Source: CAIVAT01 sp037128705 (lineage in GTDB: Bacteria > Bacteroidota > Bacteroidia > Bacteroidales > FEN-979). From it: a DNA stretch of 64,000 nt. Position numbers and translations under genes: made by a program. The notes under the pieces are model-generated. The model made no database searches, was not told where the DNA came from, and saw only the letters and a list, made by a program, of their open reading frames with translations. The stretch is from positions 1 to 64,000 of the forward strand of contig JBAXVX010000003.1 in assembly GCA_037128705.1 (NCBI GenBank). Direction: 5' to 3'. Below are positions 61,208-64,000 of this stretch, piece after piece. How positions within the stretch are numbered: position 1 is the first letter of the stretch; every line of letters begins with the position of its first letter.

Positions 61208-62245
61208 TTAAATTTCCCAGGTATCGCCTGAATTTAAAAGGTCATCTACATTCCTGATCTTGGATGTTTCCTTTGCATATTTGATTTGTTCTTCCACGAG
61301 ATCATCGTATGTGGGATACATGGCTGAACGGATTACGCCGAATACCATGGGGAAATGAGGCGGGGCCAGTTTTGCAAGCATAAGCTGGATCCCGGGATCC
61401 TGGCTGTACTGGTCGTGAACAAGGATATCTTCGATGGTAATTCCATTTTTTCCGATCTCCACCACTTCGAGGAGGGTATTCTTCAGAATGAGTCCCTTTT
61501 CACTATTTTTACCAAATACCATTGGTGCGCCGTTTTTCAGAATGAGCATCGTTTCGTCCTTCACGTCCTTCCCTGTAACCGTTGCATGCGCCTTGTCTGC
61601 AAAAATGACGCAATTCTCCATGATCTCTGTTACGGATGTCCCATCGTGTTTGGCCGCTTCAAACATACATTCGGTCATCAGGGCGATGTTGTTGTCGGGA
61701 ACCCGGGCGAAAAAGGTTCCCTGGGCACCCATCACCAGTTCCCCGATATTGAACGGATGTTCAATGGTGCCCATGGGCGAGGTTTTGGTAACCTTGCCCA
61801 TCGGGGTAGTCGGCGAAAATTGTCCTTTGGTCAGACCGTAGATCTGGTTATTGAAAAGAAGGATGTTCAGGTCAACATTGCGGCGGATCACGTGGATGAA
61901 GTGGTTCCCTCCGATTGCCAGTGAGTCTCCGTCTCCGGTAACTGTCCACACGCTCAGGCGGGGATTGGCTATCTTTACACCGGTTGAGATTGCCGCAGCG
62001 CGGCCATGGATGCCATGAATGCCATAGGTGTTCACATAATAGGGAAACCGTGAAGAGCACCCGATGCCGGATACCATGCAGAAATTCTCCTTGCGGTAGC
62101 CGATCTTCGGAAATACGCGTTCAACGGCGCTGAGAATGGCATGGCCCCCGCATCCCGGGCACCATTTAACCATCTGGTCGCTTTCAAAATCTGCTTTGCT
62201 GAGTTGAACATTGGTACGTTCAACAGTCATATTTATGAAATCCAT
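61208..62245 (-). CDS. korB: 2-oxoglutarate:ferredoxin oxidoreductase beta subunit
   Basis: 345 residues. The thiamine-diphosphate subunit has KWCPGCGGHAILSAVERVFP near the N-terminus, GIGCSSRFPYYVNTYGIHGIHGRA, and TGDGDSLAIGGNHFIH followed by NVDLNILLFNNQIYGLTKGQFSPTT. With KorA it makes an enzyme reducing ferredoxin while converting 2-oxoglutarate to succinyl-CoA, or the reverse. Start at 62245 is preferred; the ATG five codons later is possible. It begins one base after the korA stop. Confidence 0.88.
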   Translation of the reverse strand: MDFINMTVERTNVQLSKADFESDQMVKWCPGCGGHAILSAVERVFPKIGYRKENFCMVSGIGCSSRFPYYVNTYGIHGIHGRAAAISTGVKIANPRLSVWTVTGDGDSLAIGGNHFIHVIRRNVDLNILLFNNQIYGLTKGQFSPTTPMGKVTKTSPMGTIEHPFNIGELVMGAQGTFFARVPDNNIALMTECMFEAAKHDGTSVTEIMENCVIFADKAHATVTGKDVKDETMLILKNGAPMVFGKNSEKGLILKNTLLEVVEIGKNGITIEDILVHDQYSQDPGIQLMLAKLAPPHFPMVFGVIRSAMYPTYDDLVEEQIKYAKETSKIRNVDDLLNSGDTWEI

Positions 62246-62246
62246 C

Positions 62247-64000
62247 TTATTTTTCCTCCAAAAGTTGGTTAAACTTATCCGTTAACTCGTTGATCATGAA
62301 AGGCAGTCCCTGAACTTTATTGAACTGGGAAATGTTGGGCATGGGAAACTTCATGCGGAGATAATTCACAAATTGTCCGCTGTTGAGCTCACAAACCACG
62401 ATCTTTTTAAAGCCTTTCAGCACCGCACCCGTATTCTTTGGCAGGGGCATGATATAGTGAAAATGGGCATGGCTGATATTCTTCCCCTCTTTCTGCATCT
62501 GGCTGACTGCTGAATGAACGGCGCCATAGGTGCCTCCCCAGCTAACCACGAGCAAGTCTCCCTCTTCCTGGCCATCAATTTCCTGATCAGGAATAAAGTC
62601 GGCAACCTTTTCTACCTTTTTCGCGCGCAGGTCAGTCATAATCTGGTGGTTCATCGGATCGGTTGAAACAGTGCCGATGATATTTTCTTTTTCAAGTCCA
62701 CCGATACGGTGGCGCAAGCCCTCTGTTCCAGGAACAGCCCACTGGCGTACCAGGGTTTCCGGATCGCGTTTGTATGGTTTAAACCCAGGGTCATTTGCTT
62801 CTGCAATGGGAGGATTGATTTGTGGCATATCGGCCATTTTCGGAATCCGGAACAGTGCTGAACCAAATCCAAGATACCCGTCGGTAAGCAGGATTGCAGG
62901 TGTCATGTGTTCCATCGACAGTTTGGCGGTCATGTAGGCGTAATAGAAACAGTTTTCGGAGGTGGAGGCGGCCACCACAATCACCGGGCATTCTCCGTTG
63001 CGTCCGAAAAGTGCCTGGTAGAGATCACTTTGTTCCGATTTGGTAGGTAAACCGGTTGATGGACCACCGCGTTGTACATTTACAATGACCAGTGGCAGTT
63101 CAGTGATTACGGCAAGGCCGATGGCTTCGCTTTTCAATGAAAGGCCCGGACCTGATGTGGATGTACATGCGAGGGAGCCTGCGAAGGAAGCACCAATGGC
63201 TGAGCAGATGCCGGCGATTTCATCTTCAGCCTGAAAGACCTTTGCCCCCAGCGATTTGTGTTTCGAAAGTTCCATCAGGATTTCTGTTGCGGGCGTGATA
63301 GGGTAGGAGCCAAGGAAAAGCGGACGACCCGATTTTTCTGCAGCAGCAAGCAATCCCCATGCAGTGGCGACATTCCCGGTGATGTTCCGGTAGCGTCCCT
63401 TGGCCATGTTGGCAGGTAAAACCTGAATGACCGATTCGAGGGCCTCAACAGTATCGGCATAATTATATCCGGCCTGAAGAACAACCTTGTTGATCTCGAT
63501 CAGTTCGGGTTTCTTCTTGAATTTCTGGTCAAAATATTTGAAGGATGGTTTGAGATCACGGTTGAAGATATAAAAGAGGATGCCCAGGGCGAACATGTTC
63601 TTGCTGCGTTCGGCAGTTTTAGCATCTGTGCCCAACTCCTTCAGGCTCTCTTTGGTAAGGGTGGTAAGGGGTGCCTTGACCACATTATAGCGTTCGAGTG
63701 AATTATCTGCAAGGGGGTTCTGCTTGTATCCGGCCTTTTCGATTGATTTGACGTCAAACGCATCGGCATCGGTCAGAATGGTCGCTCCGGTTTTTGCCCA
63801 CTTAAGATTTGCCTTGAGTGAAGCAGGGTTCATTGCAACCAGAACATCGACCAGGTCGCCGGTGGTGTAAATTTTTGAGCTGCCCATATGGACCTGGAAC
63901 CCGGATACACCGGCTACGGTGTTCTGAGGGGCACGGATCTCAGCGGGGAAATCGGGGAATGTAGCAAGATCATTACCAACAATGGCAGCCACATCCGAAA
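62247..64000 (-). CDS. korA: 2-oxoglutarate:ferredoxin oxidoreductase alpha subunit (5' end cut by window edge)
   Basis: The reading frame stays open to the last base of the window. The first seen residues, SDVAAIVGNDLATFP, align with the part of the KorA family just after its N-terminal GDSGDGMQLTG-like segment, so roughly 30 residues are missing beyond the edge. The present part has the gamma-like domain (AEIRAPQNTVAGVSGFQVHMG) fused to the alpha domain (TGNVATAWGLLAAAEKSGRP, SYPITPATEILMELSKHK, ACTSTSGPGLSLKSEAIGLA). The fused gamma-alpha form fits 2-oxoglutarate and related 2-oxoacid enzymes; the substrate is inferred. Confidence 0.88.
   Translation of the reverse strand, partial: SDVAAIVGNDLATFPDFPAEIRAPQNTVAGVSGFQVHMGSSKIYTTGDLVDVLVAMNPASLKANLKWAKTGATILTDADAFDVKSIEKAGYKQNPLADNSLERYNVVKAPLTTLTKESLKELGTDAKTAERSKNMFALGILFYIFNRDLKPSFKYFDQKFKKKPELIEINKVVLQAGYNYADTVEALESVIQVLPANMAKGRYRNITGNVATAWGLLAAAEKSGRPLFLGSYPITPATEILMELSKHKSLGAKVFQAEDEIAGICSAIGASFAGSLACTSTSGPGLSLKSEAIGLAVITELPLVIVNVQRGGPSTGLPTKSEQSDLYQALFGRNGECPVIVVAASTSENCFYYAYMTAKLSMEHMTPAILLTDGYLGFGSALFRIPKMADMPQINPPIAEANDPGFKPYKRDPETLVRQWAVPGTEGLRHRIGGLEKENIIGTVSTDPMNHQIMTDLRAKKVEKVADFIPDQEIDGQEEGDLLVVSWGGTYGAVHSAVSQMQKEGKNISHAHFHYIMPLPKNTGAVLKGFKKIVVCELNSGQFVNYLRMKFPMPNISQFNKVQGLPFMINELTDKFNQLLEEK

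Overview
The window reads as chromosomal DNA of a Bacteroidota bacterium, most likely Bacteroidales-like. The evidence is a T9SS-type gliding-motility C-terminal domain protein, DUF2723 and DUF6089 proteins, an uppS-bamA-skp-skp run, promoters of the Bacteroidota type (TTG, 19-base spacer, TAnnTTTG), and almost no Shine-Dalgarno sequences. It is densely packed with intact housekeeping genes. The only clearly accessory or decaying DNA is the first 1.5 kb.

Layout. 1-1512: an IS21-type terminus, a gene remnant cut off by it, a second degraded IS21-type terminus, tRNA-Val with its own promoter and terminator, a CoA-binding protein gene and a frameshifted DUF486 pseudogene. 1526-4286 (-): dnaX followed by a PfkB-family sugar kinase. 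4379-10031 (+): polysaccharide deacetylase-like protein, FemAB/GNAT-like protein, upp, an FtsX/MacB-type permease and a RecD-like helicase. 10089-15493 (-): outer-membrane barrel, lepA and a large secreted CHU_C-domain protein. 15631-19676 (+): relA/spoT, a Fur-family regulator and purA. 19680-24456 (-): the rimP-nusA-infB operon. 24691-28841 (-): a small repeat protein, a membrane PP2C phosphatase and a soluble hybrid histidine kinase. 29105-29175 (-): tRNA-Gln.

29363-33265 (+): DUF2723 membrane protein and lgt, convergent with a GT28-like glycosyltransferase. 34494-43878 (+): dprA, rsgA, a CBS protein, nadK, a DUF6089 barrel, uppS, bamA and two skp/ompH genes, that is, DNA uptake or processing, ribosome assembly, NADP supply and outer-membrane biogenesis. 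43973-46854: a Tat-exported GH109-type protein convergent with a GH13 alpha-amylase-like protein. 46913-54026 (-): PlsC-like acyltransferase, gamma-carbonic anhydrase-like protein, nadB, sucB and sucA. 54192-59175: M20 peptidase (+), dsbD and tilS (-). 59393-61144 (+): a 7TM histidine kinase. 61208-64000 (-): korB and korA, the latter cut by the window edge.

Metabolically, the window carries both an NAD-type 2-oxoglutarate dehydrogenase (sucAB) and a ferredoxin-type 2-oxoacid oxidoreductase (korAB). This suggests a lifestyle that changes with redox conditions (inference). I found no CRISPR array, prophage, toxin-antitoxin, secretion locus or biosynthetic cluster, and nothing I can defend as a wholly new multi-gene system. 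The most unusual items are matched 8-bp tandem arrays behind two unrelated genes, the multiply frameshifted DUF486 relic between intact genes, a promoter that almost touches the lepA start codon, dyads over the upp and fur promoters, and a Cys/His-rich tail on SucA.
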